A stretch of 55,391 bases of DNA. It comes from Promethearchaeota archaeon (GTDB taxonomy: Archaea > Asgardarchaeota > Lokiarchaeia > Sigyniarchaeales > SOKP01). Shown one piece after another: positions 17,130 to 24,825 of this stretch. Position 1 is the stretch's first letter; each line of letters begins with the position of its first letter. The notes below the pieces were generated by a model. The model did no database searches and had not been told where the DNA came from. It saw only the letters and a list, made by a program, of their open reading frames with translations. The stretch covers positions 1 to 55,391 of the forward strand of contig RDOA01000020.1 of assembly GCA_011364925.1 (NCBI GenBank), given 5' to 3'. Made by a program: the position numbers and the translations under genes.

Positions 17130-19076
17130 TTGAGTTCCGACAAAAATCAAGATCTATTAGAAAAGCAACTTAAAACACTAGGTCAAAAAATAAGAATTGA
17201 CATTTTAAAAAAGTTAAGTCTAACTAGCGATCCTTTACCCTATTCATCGCTGCAAAAGGAAGTATTGGGAACAAATCCAAATTCCATAAATTTTTCATTT
17301 CATTTAAAAGCGTTAAAAAATAGCGTTCTAATAGAATCATCTGATAATGGCTATATGTTAAGTCTTCTTGGGAAACAGATTTTAAAGAACATTGTGTCTA
17401 TTGAACAAATCCTTAATAATAATAATAAGACAGTAATGATTAGGACTTCTAAATACTCAAAGGAACCATTTGATGTTAATAAAATCGAAGAATATTTGAT
17501 CAAGGAAGGAGAAGTAGAAAAAAGCGAAGCAGAACAAATCGCAAGGGAGGTCGAAGAACGTTTATCAAAAACAAACATTAATTATTTAACAGCGCCCTTG
17601 ATGAGGGAATACATTAATGTTATTTTATTAGAAAATGGTCAAGAAGAAATTAGGCACAAATTAACGAGATTAGGTACCCCTCCTTTTGACGTGCATAAAA
17701 GTTTTGATAACTCTTTATTAGGTCCCGAGCAGTTTCTCTCAAAATTAGGATCAGATGTATCTGAGCAATTTTTACTCTTAAATTTAATTCCTAAAAACTT
17801 AGCTGATCTTTACTTATCTGGAGATATTGCCCTACTTAATCTAAATTACTGGAGTTTAAGACCTTTAGCACTACTGTTGGATACAAAAGCAATTGTAAAT
17901 TATGTTCAAGATCGATATTCGATAAATGGGGAGAAAAGTAACCTTAAAGTAAACAATATCAGGTTAATAACACATTTCTTCGACACTCTTGCTATGATGA
18001 GCCCTTACTTCTCCGAAGATATATTACTTTGTAACTTTTCCGAAATGTTAGTGGCTCTTCAAAATTGTAATGGACAGGGTTCACAACTTCTAAAAATTCT
18101 AATGTCACAACTTTTCAATCATAACAGACATCCATACGACGTAAAATCCCACCTATCCCTTGAAATTTCCAATCACGATGTTTTTTTTGATGAGATATTT
18201 AACCAAATCGATACAAGTGAGGAGCCTATTGCTCCGTTGATCTTATTTGATTTTAATAAACTTAATACTACTAACAGTTCATACAATCTCTTTATCCAGA
18301 ATATAAAATTAGGTAATTGTCGTAATTTTATCTTCTATAATAAGAAAAAGTCAAGTTTACTTAATTCTACGCATATTAATGCCACCAATTCAAATGGTGA
18401 TAAAACTATAGAAAATAGAATCGTTTTGGATAAAATTTTAATAAATTTACATAAGATTGCTGAAGATTCTAATCAAGATGATGCTAAATACTTTGAAAAG
18501 CTACAGAAAAAACTCGATTCTGTTTTTACCCTCTTCTCTTATAAGAAGGAATTAGTAAGTCGTAAGTTGAAATCCTCAAATCGATGGAAAAGAATAATTT
18601 CTGCCTTTTTTCAATCTGACGACGCTAAATTTTTTAACAATGCGTTAAAATCTGTCAGCTTTTTTGGCTTTAATGAAGCAATTAAAACTCATTGTGGTAT
18701 CGAGATTGATAGAATTGAACCAAGTGAGTCATTTGCGTTGAAAGTTTTAGATTTTATGGGAAAATTAATTGAAGAAAAAAACCAGGACGAAAGTGAAAAT
18801 TTTGTCTTAACTCAACCTCATTACGATTCTTATTTATACGATGCGTGGCACAACACTCAACATAATTTAAATGATACAGCTGATCAATACAGTATTAATA
18901 TTGTCAGAGGTGATTCGAAAGCGCCACTCAATAGAAAAATTGAGTTATACAGTAAATTTGGGAAACTCCTTAGAGGAGGAAGCTTATTTACATCAGGAAT
19001 CGATAAAAAATCTGTCGAGGATCAACTGGATGTTTTAATAAAATCAAAAATAAATGCATTTCAATTAAAAATTTAA
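17130..19076 (+). CDS. HTH / ATP-cone / NrdD-like protein (putative nucleotide-sensing regulator)
   Basis: 648 residues. Residues 1-95 read as an ArsR-like winged helix (GQKIRIDILKKL; INFSFHLKALKNSVLI). Residues ~105-190 are an ATP-cone, with VMIRTSKYSKEPFDVNKIEEYL and LTAPLMREYINVILLENG. The remainder resembles the anaerobic ribonucleotide reductase (NrdD) barrel, starting FDNSLLGPEQFLSKLGSDVSEQ-like text and including DIALLNLNYWSLRP. The C-terminus has no glycyl-radical RVxGY motif and no NrdD zinc cysteines, so it cannot be a working reductase. A dATP/ATP-sensing transcription factor is a reasonable inference. TTG start at 17130. It stands alone with its own upstream gap. Confidence 0.75.
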   Translation: MSSDKNQDLLEKQLKTLGQKIRIDILKKLSLTSDPLPYSSLQKEVLGTNPNSINFSFHLKALKNSVLIESSDNGYMLSLLGKQILKNIVSIEQILNNNNKTVMIRTSKYSKEPFDVNKIEEYLIKEGEVEKSEAEQIAREVEERLSKTNINYLTAPLMREYINVILLENGQEEIRHKLTRLGTPPFDVHKSFDNSLLGPEQFLSKLGSDVSEQFLLLNLIPKNLADLYLSGDIALLNLNYWSLRPLALLLDTKAIVNYVQDRYSINGEKSNLKVNNIRLITHFFDTLAMMSPYFSEDILLCNFSEMLVALQNCNGQGSQLLKILMSQLFNHNRHPYDVKSHLSLEISNHDVFFDEIFNQIDTSEEPIAPLILFDFNKLNTTNSSYNLFIQNIKLGNCRNFIFYNKKKSSLLNSTHINATNSNGDKTIENRIVLDKILINLHKIAEDSNQDDAKYFEKLQKKLDSVFTLFSYKKELVSRKLKSSNRWKRIISAFFQSDDAKFFNNALKSVSFFGFNEAIKTHCGIEIDRIEPSESFALKVLDFMGKLIEEKNQDESENFVLTQPHYDSYLYDAWHNTQHNLNDTADQYSINIVRGDSKAPLNRKIELYSKFGKLLRGGSLFTSGIDKKSVEDQLDVLIKSKINAFQLKI

Positions 19077-19086
19077 CTCAACAGTT

Positions 19087-20013
19087 TTAATCTGATAAGA
19101 GTTCAGCCAGTATTGCCTTTCTCATTGGAATTCCATAATATGCCTGTTTAAAGAAAATTGCCTTTGGTGAATCGTCAATCTCGGATGAAATCTCGTTAAC
19201 TCTTGGTAATGGGTGCATTATCTTAAAGTCGTCTTTCGTTTCTTCCATATCCTTTTTAGTAAACACATAAAAATCTTTAACTCTATCGTATTCTTCAATA
19301 TCGGCGAATCGTTCTTTTTGTATTCTTGTAATATAAAGAACATCAAGAATACCTAAAATGTCTCGATATCTCTCAATCTCTTTATACTTCACATGTCTCT
19401 GTTGCAAAAAATCCTTGTCTCTGTTTCTCAACATCAAGTCCTTAGGACTTATAAAGTATATATTCGCTTCGAAATTTGATAGTAGAATAGATAATGAATG
19501 AACCGTTCGACCATATTTCAAATCACCCATTATCCCAATATTTAATCCATCTAATTTATGTCCTGCTTGAGTAATTGTTAATAAATCTAAGAGAGCCTGA
19601 GTAGGATGTTCTCCACTTCCAGATCCCGCGTTAATAACAGGTATTCGTGCAAATTTAGCAGCTAACCTTGCCGCACCTTCTAAATTATGCCTAATCACAA
19701 TACCATCACAGTAATTCTCTACAGTTCGAACAGTATCTGCGATGGTTTCACCTTTTTTAGTTGAAGCCACGTCTCCAGTGTGAAAACCAATTACATTCCC
19801 TCCAAGACGATACATTGCTGATTCAAAACTTAACCTTGTCCTAGTAGAAGGCTCAAAAAATAAAGTGGCAAGAATTTTTCCTTTTAAAATCTCAGAGTTT
19901 TTATCGTTATTAATCATTTCTTTGCTTTTTTGGAGTAGATAATCAATATCTTCTCGCGTAAAATCCTTCGCTGTTATGATTCCTTCTTCAAATTTTTCTT
20001 TAAACGACATCAT
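19087..20013 (-). CDS. pyrB: Aspartate carbamoyltransferase catalytic subunit
   Basis: 308 residues from the chosen ATG, the normal PyrB length. It condenses carbamoyl phosphate and aspartate in pyrimidine synthesis. FFEPSTRTRLSFESAM holds the carbamoyl-phosphate loop (STRTR); SGSGEHPTQALLDLLTI and the C-terminal MHPLPRVNEIS provide further active-site residues. The frame is open to a TTG at 20088, but that would add a 25-residue hydrophobic N-terminus (LYGITIILLKLLF) foreign to the family, so I use the tandem ATGs at 20008-20013. The regulatory subunit gene pyrI is not adjacent. Divergent from rpl44e. Confidence 0.93.
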   Translation of the reverse strand: MMSFKEKFEEGIITAKDFTREDIDYLLQKSKEMINNDKNSEILKGKILATLFFEPSTRTRLSFESAMYRLGGNVIGFHTGDVASTKKGETIADTVRTVENYCDGIVIRHNLEGAARLAAKFARIPVINAGSGSGEHPTQALLDLLTITQAGHKLDGLNIGIMGDLKYGRTVHSLSILLSNFEANIYFISPKDLMLRNRDKDFLQQRHVKYKEIERYRDILGILDVLYITRIQKERFADIEEYDRVKDFYVFTKKDMEETKDDFKIMHPLPRVNEISSEIDDSPKAIFFKQAYYGIPMRKAILAELLSD

Positions 20014-20118
20014 TCTGAACAAAAGTTTTAATAAAATTATTGTAATACCATATAAAACATTTTTTATTAACCTATGCTTTCCTAACAAAGAATAACGCAG
20101 AACTAATAAAATTTAAAA

Positions 20119-20159
20119 TTTATAAATAATTAAATAATTTAAGTTGAACTTTAAAGGTG
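20119..20159 (+). promoter_or_regulatory. Candidate TATA box and Shine-Dalgarno for eL44
   Basis: TTTATAAAT at 20119-20127 predicts a start near 20149, and AAAGGTG at 20153-20159 lies eight nt before the ATG. The spacing is self-consistent for a short archaeal leader. AT richness means the TATA assignment is tentative. Confidence 0.4.
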
Positions 20160-20167
20160 TGTGAAAA

Positions 20168-20449
20168 ATGAAATATCCGCGTTCAGTAAATCGCTATTGC
20201 CCAAACTGTAAATCACATAAATTGCATAATGTGTCAGTATACAAGAAGGGAAAAGAACGGATGCTTAACCACGGAAGAAGGAGGGTCGAGAGAAAGAAGA
20301 AAGGATACGGTAGTTTCCCCAAAGAAATATTTCACAAGAACGCCAAAATAAATAAGCGTACCCTCCCTGTTTTAGAATGTTCCGAATGCGGAAAAAAACA
20401 ATATGCTAAATCTTATCGGGTAAAAAAATTCGAATTGCAAGAAGCGTAG
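20168..20449 (+). CDS. rpl44e: Large-subunit ribosomal protein eL44
   Basis: 93 residues, standard for archaeal eL44. Four zinc cysteines are present as CPNCK near the N-terminus and CSECGKK near the C-terminus. The basic block [25 protein letters not shown] between them is typical of the protein, which lies in the tRNA exit region. Good Shine-Dalgarno. The eS27 gene follows directly, as in other archaea. Confidence 0.96.
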   Translation: MKYPRSVNRYCPNCKSHKLHNVSVYKKGKERMLNHGRRRVERKKKGYGSFPKEIFHKNAKINKRTLPVLECSECGKKQYAKSYRVKKFELQEA

Positions 20450-20459
20450 GTGTTTTCTC

Positions 20460-20666
20460 ATAACAAAAAAAAAGAGTAAAAATGTCTTAATTCCTCAACC
20501 CCAAAGTAGGTTCTTGAGAGTTAAATGTCTTAATTGTGGAAACCAACAAATTATTTTTGGATGTTCTGCTACAGATGTCGAATGTTTAGTGTGTGGAAAA
20601 ACACTTCTTCAGTCAACTGGGGGCAAAGCACGAATTTTAACTAAGATCTTAGAAGTGCTTTCTTAA
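20460..20666 (+). CDS. rps27e: Small-subunit ribosomal protein eS27, apparent ATA start
   Basis: 68 residues. [20 protein letters not shown], then [18 protein letters not shown] and KILEVLS form a complete eS27 with its four-cysteine zinc site. In this frame there is no ATG, GTG or TTG before the conserved core. The first plausible initiator is ATA at 20460, giving an [17 protein letters not shown]-terminus of the right length. AGGTG at 20448-20452, overlapping the eL44 stop, is a Shine-Dalgarno seven nt before that ATA. An alternative is one surplus A in the nine-A run at 20465-20473: with eight A's a GTG at 20450 would be in frame. Either way the gene is real and coupled to rpl44e. Confidence 0.88.
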   Translation: MTKKKSKNVLIPQPQSRFLRVKCLNCGNQQIIFGCSATDVECLVCGKTLLQSTGGKARILTKILEVLS

Positions 20667-20710
20667 ATTATTGTTGCTTCTTTTATCAAGGTTTTAAATT
20701 AACTATCAGA

Positions 20711-20732
20711 TCGTGAAACCACCCTTTCACGA
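20711..20732. other. 8-bp perfect stem-loop between convergent genes
   Basis: TCGTGAAA (20711-20718) and TTTCACGA (20725-20732) are perfectly complementary around the loop CCACCC. It lies between the ends of eS27 and the nitroreductase gene. On the minus strand a T-rich tract (complement of 20735-20756) precedes it, so that strand may terminate there. Confidence 0.5.
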
Positions 20733-20758
20733 AGATTAATAAAAAAAATAAAAATTGA

Positions 20759-21565
20759 TTATAATCCCTTCACGCGTTTAAAGGGGCGAGGCGGGGTACG
20801 ATACACCGGATAGTCAGGATACCCTACTGTAAACGCTCCAAACGCTTTAGCTCTAATGCCAGCTATTTTCATTATTTTTGGATTTAATTCAATGCCCACT
20901 TGAGTCCACCCATTCCAGCAGGTGCCTAAACCTAACGAATGGGCTGCTAAACGGCCATAAGTGATTAAGTTGGCAATATTCTGAATTCCTATAACTGTAG
21001 ATAGCTGAGAAGAGACAATGATTAGATGTGGTGCATCAAAATAGACGGGAGCTTCAAATTGTGTAGCAAGATTTTCCAATCTTTCACCATATAACCATCC
21101 CCAGGCCTTATCATTAGTTAAGGTTTCTTGAATTGCCTCTGATAACTCTATAAGCTGCTTTTTATCAGAGATAATCGTAAGCGATTCTGATCTCATGTTG
21201 CGACCTGTGGGAGCCCATTGCATTGCATCAAATAATTTTTGCAGTATCTCTTTTGGAACTTTTTGCTTTTTGTATTGCCGTATTGAGCGGTGAGCTTGAA
21301 AGAATTTGAACATCTCTTCGAAGCCAATGATTTCTTCTGGATTATTTATCCCTTTAAATGTATAGGTCTCTCCCATTTCTTCAAAAAGAATAGCGTCTTC
21401 TGGACATCTAGCAACACAGTGACCGCATCGGATACACATTGAATTAGGGTCATCGTAAGTGATTTTTTCCCCTTCTTCCTCCTCATTAAAGAGCATCCTA
21501 GGGCAAGTTCTTACACAAGTTCCGCAATTGGTGCATTTATCATAGTCAATACCAACAATTGGCAT
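20759..21565 (-). CDS. Ferredoxin-nitroreductase fusion protein
   Basis: 268 residues. The N-terminus holds two 4Fe-4S clusters: C11-C14-C17-C21 and C44-C47-C50-C54. A nitroreductase-type FMN domain follows from about residue 85: RSIRQYKKQKVPKEIL is the phosphate-binding opening and APTGRNMRS the FMN contact. The C-terminal half ends with GYPDYPVYRTPPRPF, usual for this group. Such fusions are widespread in anaerobes and reduce unknown substrates with electrons from ferredoxin. ATG start. No partner gene identifies the substrate. Confidence 0.9.
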   Translation of the reverse strand: MPIVGIDYDKCTNCGTCVRTCPRMLFNEEEEGEKITYDDPNSMCIRCGHCVARCPEDAILFEEMGETYTFKGINNPEEIIGFEEMFKFFQAHRSIRQYKKQKVPKEILQKLFDAMQWAPTGRNMRSESLTIISDKKQLIELSEAIQETLTNDKAWGWLYGERLENLATQFEAPVYFDAPHLIIVSSQLSTVIGIQNIANLITYGRLAAHSLGLGTCWNGWTQVGIELNPKIMKIAGIRAKAFGAFTVGYPDYPVYRTPPRPFKRVKGL

Positions 21566-21678
21566 TTGATATCACTATATAAAACTAGGTATCTTTTGAA
21601 TTAATCTTGTTTCAATAGATTAAAAAATTATCGACTGGATGATGTATTAATTAATATTTTCGCATCAATTGAATAAGC

Positions 21679-22017
21679 TCAATATTCTCGCCAAGTGTGT
21701 TTGCACACTAAGCATCTGAAAAAAGAAGTACTTGGTTCATCAGCACCACGGGTTTGTTCCTGCCACGCTTCTGCTTCTGTATGGTTGCATTTTGGGCAAT
21801 ATTTTTTCACAATTGGATGTACAGATATTTTTTCTTCATGAGGTACTACTATAAGATTCTTCTCTAAAGCTTTTTTTTTCATTTTGATCTCTCGCGTGAT
21901 TTCTTCATTAGTGAGGTTAAAATCCTTTTGAAAACCACATCTACAGACTAATACACTATGACCATCAAAAACTTTCTTACGTAAGAGATTTGAACATTCT
22001 GGACAAAATTCAACCAT
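21679..22017 (-). CDS. tfs: Transcription factor S (TFS, TFIIS/Rpb9-like)
   Basis: 112 residues, the standard TFS length. The N-terminal zinc ribbon uses C5, C8, C25 and C27. The C-terminal ribbon uses C74, C77, C102 and C105, and its tip carries the RGADEPST loop with D93 and E94. Those acidic residues enter the polymerase and stimulate cleavage of backtracked RNA. Both ribbons and the acidic pair are intact, so an active cleavage factor is expected. Close to the PCNA/primase genes, a common archaeal arrangement. ATG start. Confidence 0.95.
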   Translation of the reverse strand: MVEFCPECSNLLRKKVFDGHSVLVCRCGFQKDFNLTNEEITREIKMKKKALEKNLIVVPHEEKISVHPIVKKYCPKCNHTEAEAWQEQTRGADEPSTSFFRCLVCKHTWREY

Positions 22018-22197
22018 ATACTTAACCTAAGGAATTAATATAGTTCCTAGTTGATTAAAAAAAACCATTAATAATAAAATTTTTCCTTTTAAAAAAAAAT
22101 TTTACAAAATATTAAGAATTTGATTAATTTATTAAATGAACAAGACATAAAAGAGCTGGTATTCAACTTTTTGATATTCAAAATCTTGAAGAAAGCT
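22018..22197. other. AT-rich gap between TFS and the OB-fold gene
   Basis: 180 nt with A/T homopolymer runs and no open frame. It would carry the TFS promoter and the 3' end of the OB-fold gene on the minus strand. Nothing else is recognised. Confidence 0.4.
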
Positions 22198-22521
22198 TTA
22201 AACTAACTTTAACTCCTTTTTTATATCGTAAAGTTTTTCATAATACTCAAAATTTAAATTTTTCTTGTCTTGTATAATTTCTGCGCCAACTTCTTTTTCT
22301 CCGCCCATAGTAATGTTAAGCTCACCTATAACATTAATGAGAGCGTTTTGTTTAAATAGAAACTCAACATTTTTAATGTTAACCTTTATATCTCCTGTTT
22401 TATCGTTTAAGACTAAATAGTCATTTCCAACGATTTCTTTGATGTAACCGGTTATCTGAACTCGATTATCTGAGCTTTTTAAATCTACAATCATTCTTTG
22501 AATCGCTGGTTCGCGCATCAT
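22198..22521 (-). CDS. OB-fold nucleic-acid-binding protein (RPA3/RPA14-like)
   Basis: 107 residues forming a single OB-fold: VQITGYIKEIVGNDYLVLNDKTG-type strands 1-3, then DIKVNIKN and ALINVIGELNI. This is the pattern of small single-stranded-DNA-binding subunits such as RPA3/RPA14, with a C-terminal helix (YYEKLYDIKKELKL) that could serve for oligomerisation. Its position, divergent from PCNA and next to TFS, supports a replication role. A non-RPA OB-fold function cannot be excluded. Start at paired ATGs. Confidence 0.7.
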   Translation of the reverse strand: MMREPAIQRMIVDLKSSDNRVQITGYIKEIVGNDYLVLNDKTGDIKVNIKNVEFLFKQNALINVIGELNITMGGEKEVGAEIIQDKKNLNFEYYEKLYDIKKELKLV

Positions 22522-22702
22522 ATTATATCAGTTTTTTTTTATTTATATAGATTAAAAAATTTAAGGTGACTATAAATAATTAATTCAAAAATTACAAATT
22601 GAATAGTAAACTATTATTAAACGTATAATACTGAATTTTATAAATATTGTCAATAAAACTATATTAATATAAATTAGTAAACAATAAAAGTGCTGATATT
22701 TA

Positions 22703-23506
22703 ATGAGCTTTACACTAAAACTGGAAAATAGTAGAGTACTGAAAGGTATAGTTGAAACACTTTCAAGTATCATCGATGAGACTGAATTTAAAGTTTCTCC
22801 AAAAGAATTTGTTATCACTGCCATGGACCCAAGTCGAATTTGCTTACTAAAATTATCAATAAAGAAGGAGAGTTTTGACGATTATAAGTGCAGTAAAGAA
22901 ACCAAAATAGGATTAAACTTAGATGATCTAGATAAAATTCTTAAGCGAAGTTCTATGGACGATAATATTGAAATAGATTTTAAGGAAACCGATCAAAAAA
23001 TCAAAATCACCATGCAACGTGAAGGGAGAGACCGAAAGAGAACGTTTAGTTTAGCGTTGATAGACCTTGAACGCGAAGAGATTCCAATGGAAAATCTATT
23101 GAAAATCGAATATCCATCAAAATGGGTAATTGATTCCGAATTTCTCGTAGAAGCTATCAAAGACGCAGAAATATATTCTGAAATACTCAATATGAAAGCT
23201 GTTGCAGATCAAGGGTTAGTTTTTAGCTCAACTGGTCAGATTGGTGAAATGCAATACGATCTTAGCTTGGAGGATTTAATCGAAAGCGAAATCAACGAAA
23301 CTTGCACGGGAGCTTACAGTCTTACGTTTCTAAAAGCAATCCTAAAGATTGCATCAATTACAGAAAAACTGGAAATCTCCTTAAAAACCGATCATCCCTT
23401 GAAAATGATTTTCAATCTCTTAGAAGGTGGTGAATTGAGCTACTTCCTCGCACCTCGCGTCGAAGAAGCTGAATTTGAAGAGGACGAAGACATGGATGAA
23501 TTTTAA
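22703..23506 (+). CDS. pcn: DNA polymerase sliding clamp (PCNA)
   Basis: 267 residues. Two PCNA folds are evident: residues ~1-120 contain VETLSSIIDETEFKVSPKEF and ITAMDPSRICLLKL, and the second half has the LTFLKAILKIASITEKLEISL helix/strand and LEGGELSYFLAPRVE. The trimeric clamp tethers polymerases, FEN1 and ligase to DNA. A very acidic tail (EFEEDEDMDEF) extends past the usual C-terminus. First gene of the run PCNA-PriL-PriS-GINS. ATG start in a leader with no strong Shine-Dalgarno. Confidence 0.96.
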   Translation: MSFTLKLENSRVLKGIVETLSSIIDETEFKVSPKEFVITAMDPSRICLLKLSIKKESFDDYKCSKETKIGLNLDDLDKILKRSSMDDNIEIDFKETDQKIKITMQREGRDRKRTFSLALIDLEREEIPMENLLKIEYPSKWVIDSEFLVEAIKDAEIYSEILNMKAVADQGLVFSSTGQIGEMQYDLSLEDLIESEINETCTGAYSLTFLKAILKIASITEKLEISLKTDHPLKMIFNLLEGGELSYFLAPRVEEAEFEEDEDMDEF

Positions 23507-23610
23507 GGTACATTCAATAAACTAGTTAACTCTTTGCAGTTAAAACGAATTACCTGTATTCTCAAGTGTAAGAACTTATTTTTATTTTAAACAACGAGGT
23601 TAAATGAGCC

Positions 23611-24825
23611 TTGAGCATATCAAATGAATTAGTCAACCGTTACCCTTGGCTTCCCTCCTTGAAGAAGTATTATAATGATATTGGGGAGAAGCCACCCGTT
23701 GAATTTATTGCAGAGATATTCAACTCTCCTGATAATCATCAAATAGCTGAACGAGTATTAAATATTTTTAAAGCGGCATTCGATAATTTAGAAGAGATTC
23801 CAAATTATCAAATCGATAATTTAAATGTTTACGTATATCTACTGCTTAAAATTATACTTTACGCTCTAAATAACAAATTAATAACGAACAGAATTGCAAA
23901 TCTATATTCTAAAAACGCATACAGCGATATGGAAAGAGAGAATAATGAATCAGACATATATGAAATCAGCCACGATTTAGGACTTAAAATTAACTATTAT
24001 GATCCTCCTATTGAGTATGGGTTAAAAATAGTTAAGGATCACAGAGAACCACGAAGAACCAATTTTACCATTCATTATATCGACTATCTCAGACTTGCTT
24101 CAAATTTAAGAGACGAATATAGAAAGTTAACGAATAATACCCTAATTAATGGTTTTGTCTTCGTCCAAAACAAAACATTAATACGATTGATCCAAGAATA
24201 TGTTAGAAATAAGCTTCTAATAGAAGAAACGGATGATAAAGCTTCCTTAAAGGCATTTATTAAAGAAGTATCCCGTATTCAAGGATTTAAAGATTTATAT
24301 GACAAAATTTTAAGTTTATGGGTGGAGCGAAAAGAAGATTTTGATTTTACGTTTAAGATCGACATCAAAAGTAAAGAAGAGCTCTTAACTCTTTATCCTC
24401 CTTGTGTCCTTGAAGTGCTAAAAAAAGCAGAAGAGGGCCAAAATCTTGCCCATCATGAACGACTTTATATTGTCTGGTTTCTACTTGCTTTGGAATATCC
24501 CGTTGAAAACGTTATTAATATATTTTCAACATTACCGGATTTTGATAGAGAACAGACTACTTATCAAGTAGAGTACGCAAAAAGGAAAAACTATACTCCA
24601 TATCAGTGTTCTACTTTAAAATCTTTAGGCTTATGTATGGCAGAGAAATATAAAGATGAGCTTTGCTTGACTGGATATGGTTCAAAAGATCCTACAGAGA
24701 GAAAACTATTGAAACATCCTTTAGCTTATGTTCGTATAAAACAATACAGAACTGAGAAGGAAGAGGAGTATCTAAAAAACCTAGCAAAAAGAAAATTGGA
24801 GGAACCAAAGAATCAAAATGACTGA
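23611..24825 (+). CDS. priL: DNA primase large subunit PriL
   Basis: 404 residues. The N-terminal half is helical (SNELVNRYPWLP opening). The C-terminal half holds the cysteines of the 4Fe-4S cluster in PPCVLEVL, TPYQCSTLKSLGLC and DELCLTG. PriL regulates and assists RNA/DNA primer synthesis by PriS. The TTG start at 23611 has GAGGT at 23596-23600. An overlapping eight-codon frame starts with ATG at 23604 and is out of frame; deleting one base near 23609 would fuse it to PriL, so a sequence error is possible. Its stop overlaps the PriS start by 8 nt. Confidence 0.94.
   Translation: MSISNELVNRYPWLPSLKKYYNDIGEKPPVEFIAEIFNSPDNHQIAERVLNIFKAAFDNLEEIPNYQIDNLNVYVYLLLKIILYALNNKLITNRIANLYSKNAYSDMERENNESDIYEISHDLGLKINYYDPPIEYGLKIVKDHREPRRTNFTIHYIDYLRLASNLRDEYRKLTNNTLINGFVFVQNKTLIRLIQEYVRNKLLIEETDDKASLKAFIKEVSRIQGFKDLYDKILSLWVERKEDFDFTFKIDIKSKEELLTLYPPCVLEVLKKAEEGQNLAHHERLYIVWFLLALEYPVENVINIFSTLPDFDREQTTYQVEYAKRKNYTPYQCSTLKSLGLCMAEKYKDELCLTGYGSKDPTERKLLKHPLAYVRIKQYRTEKEEEYLKNLAKRKLEEPKNQND

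Noticed and set aside
20010-20088. Hydrophobic N-terminal extension of PyrB as a possible signal or membrane anchor
   Set aside because: The extension starts at TTG, is absent from the family, and tandem ATGs match the expected N-terminus; it is probably leader sequence.
20482-20490. ATG at 20482 as the eS27 start
   Set aside because: It is out of frame with eS27 and reaches a stop codon two codons later.
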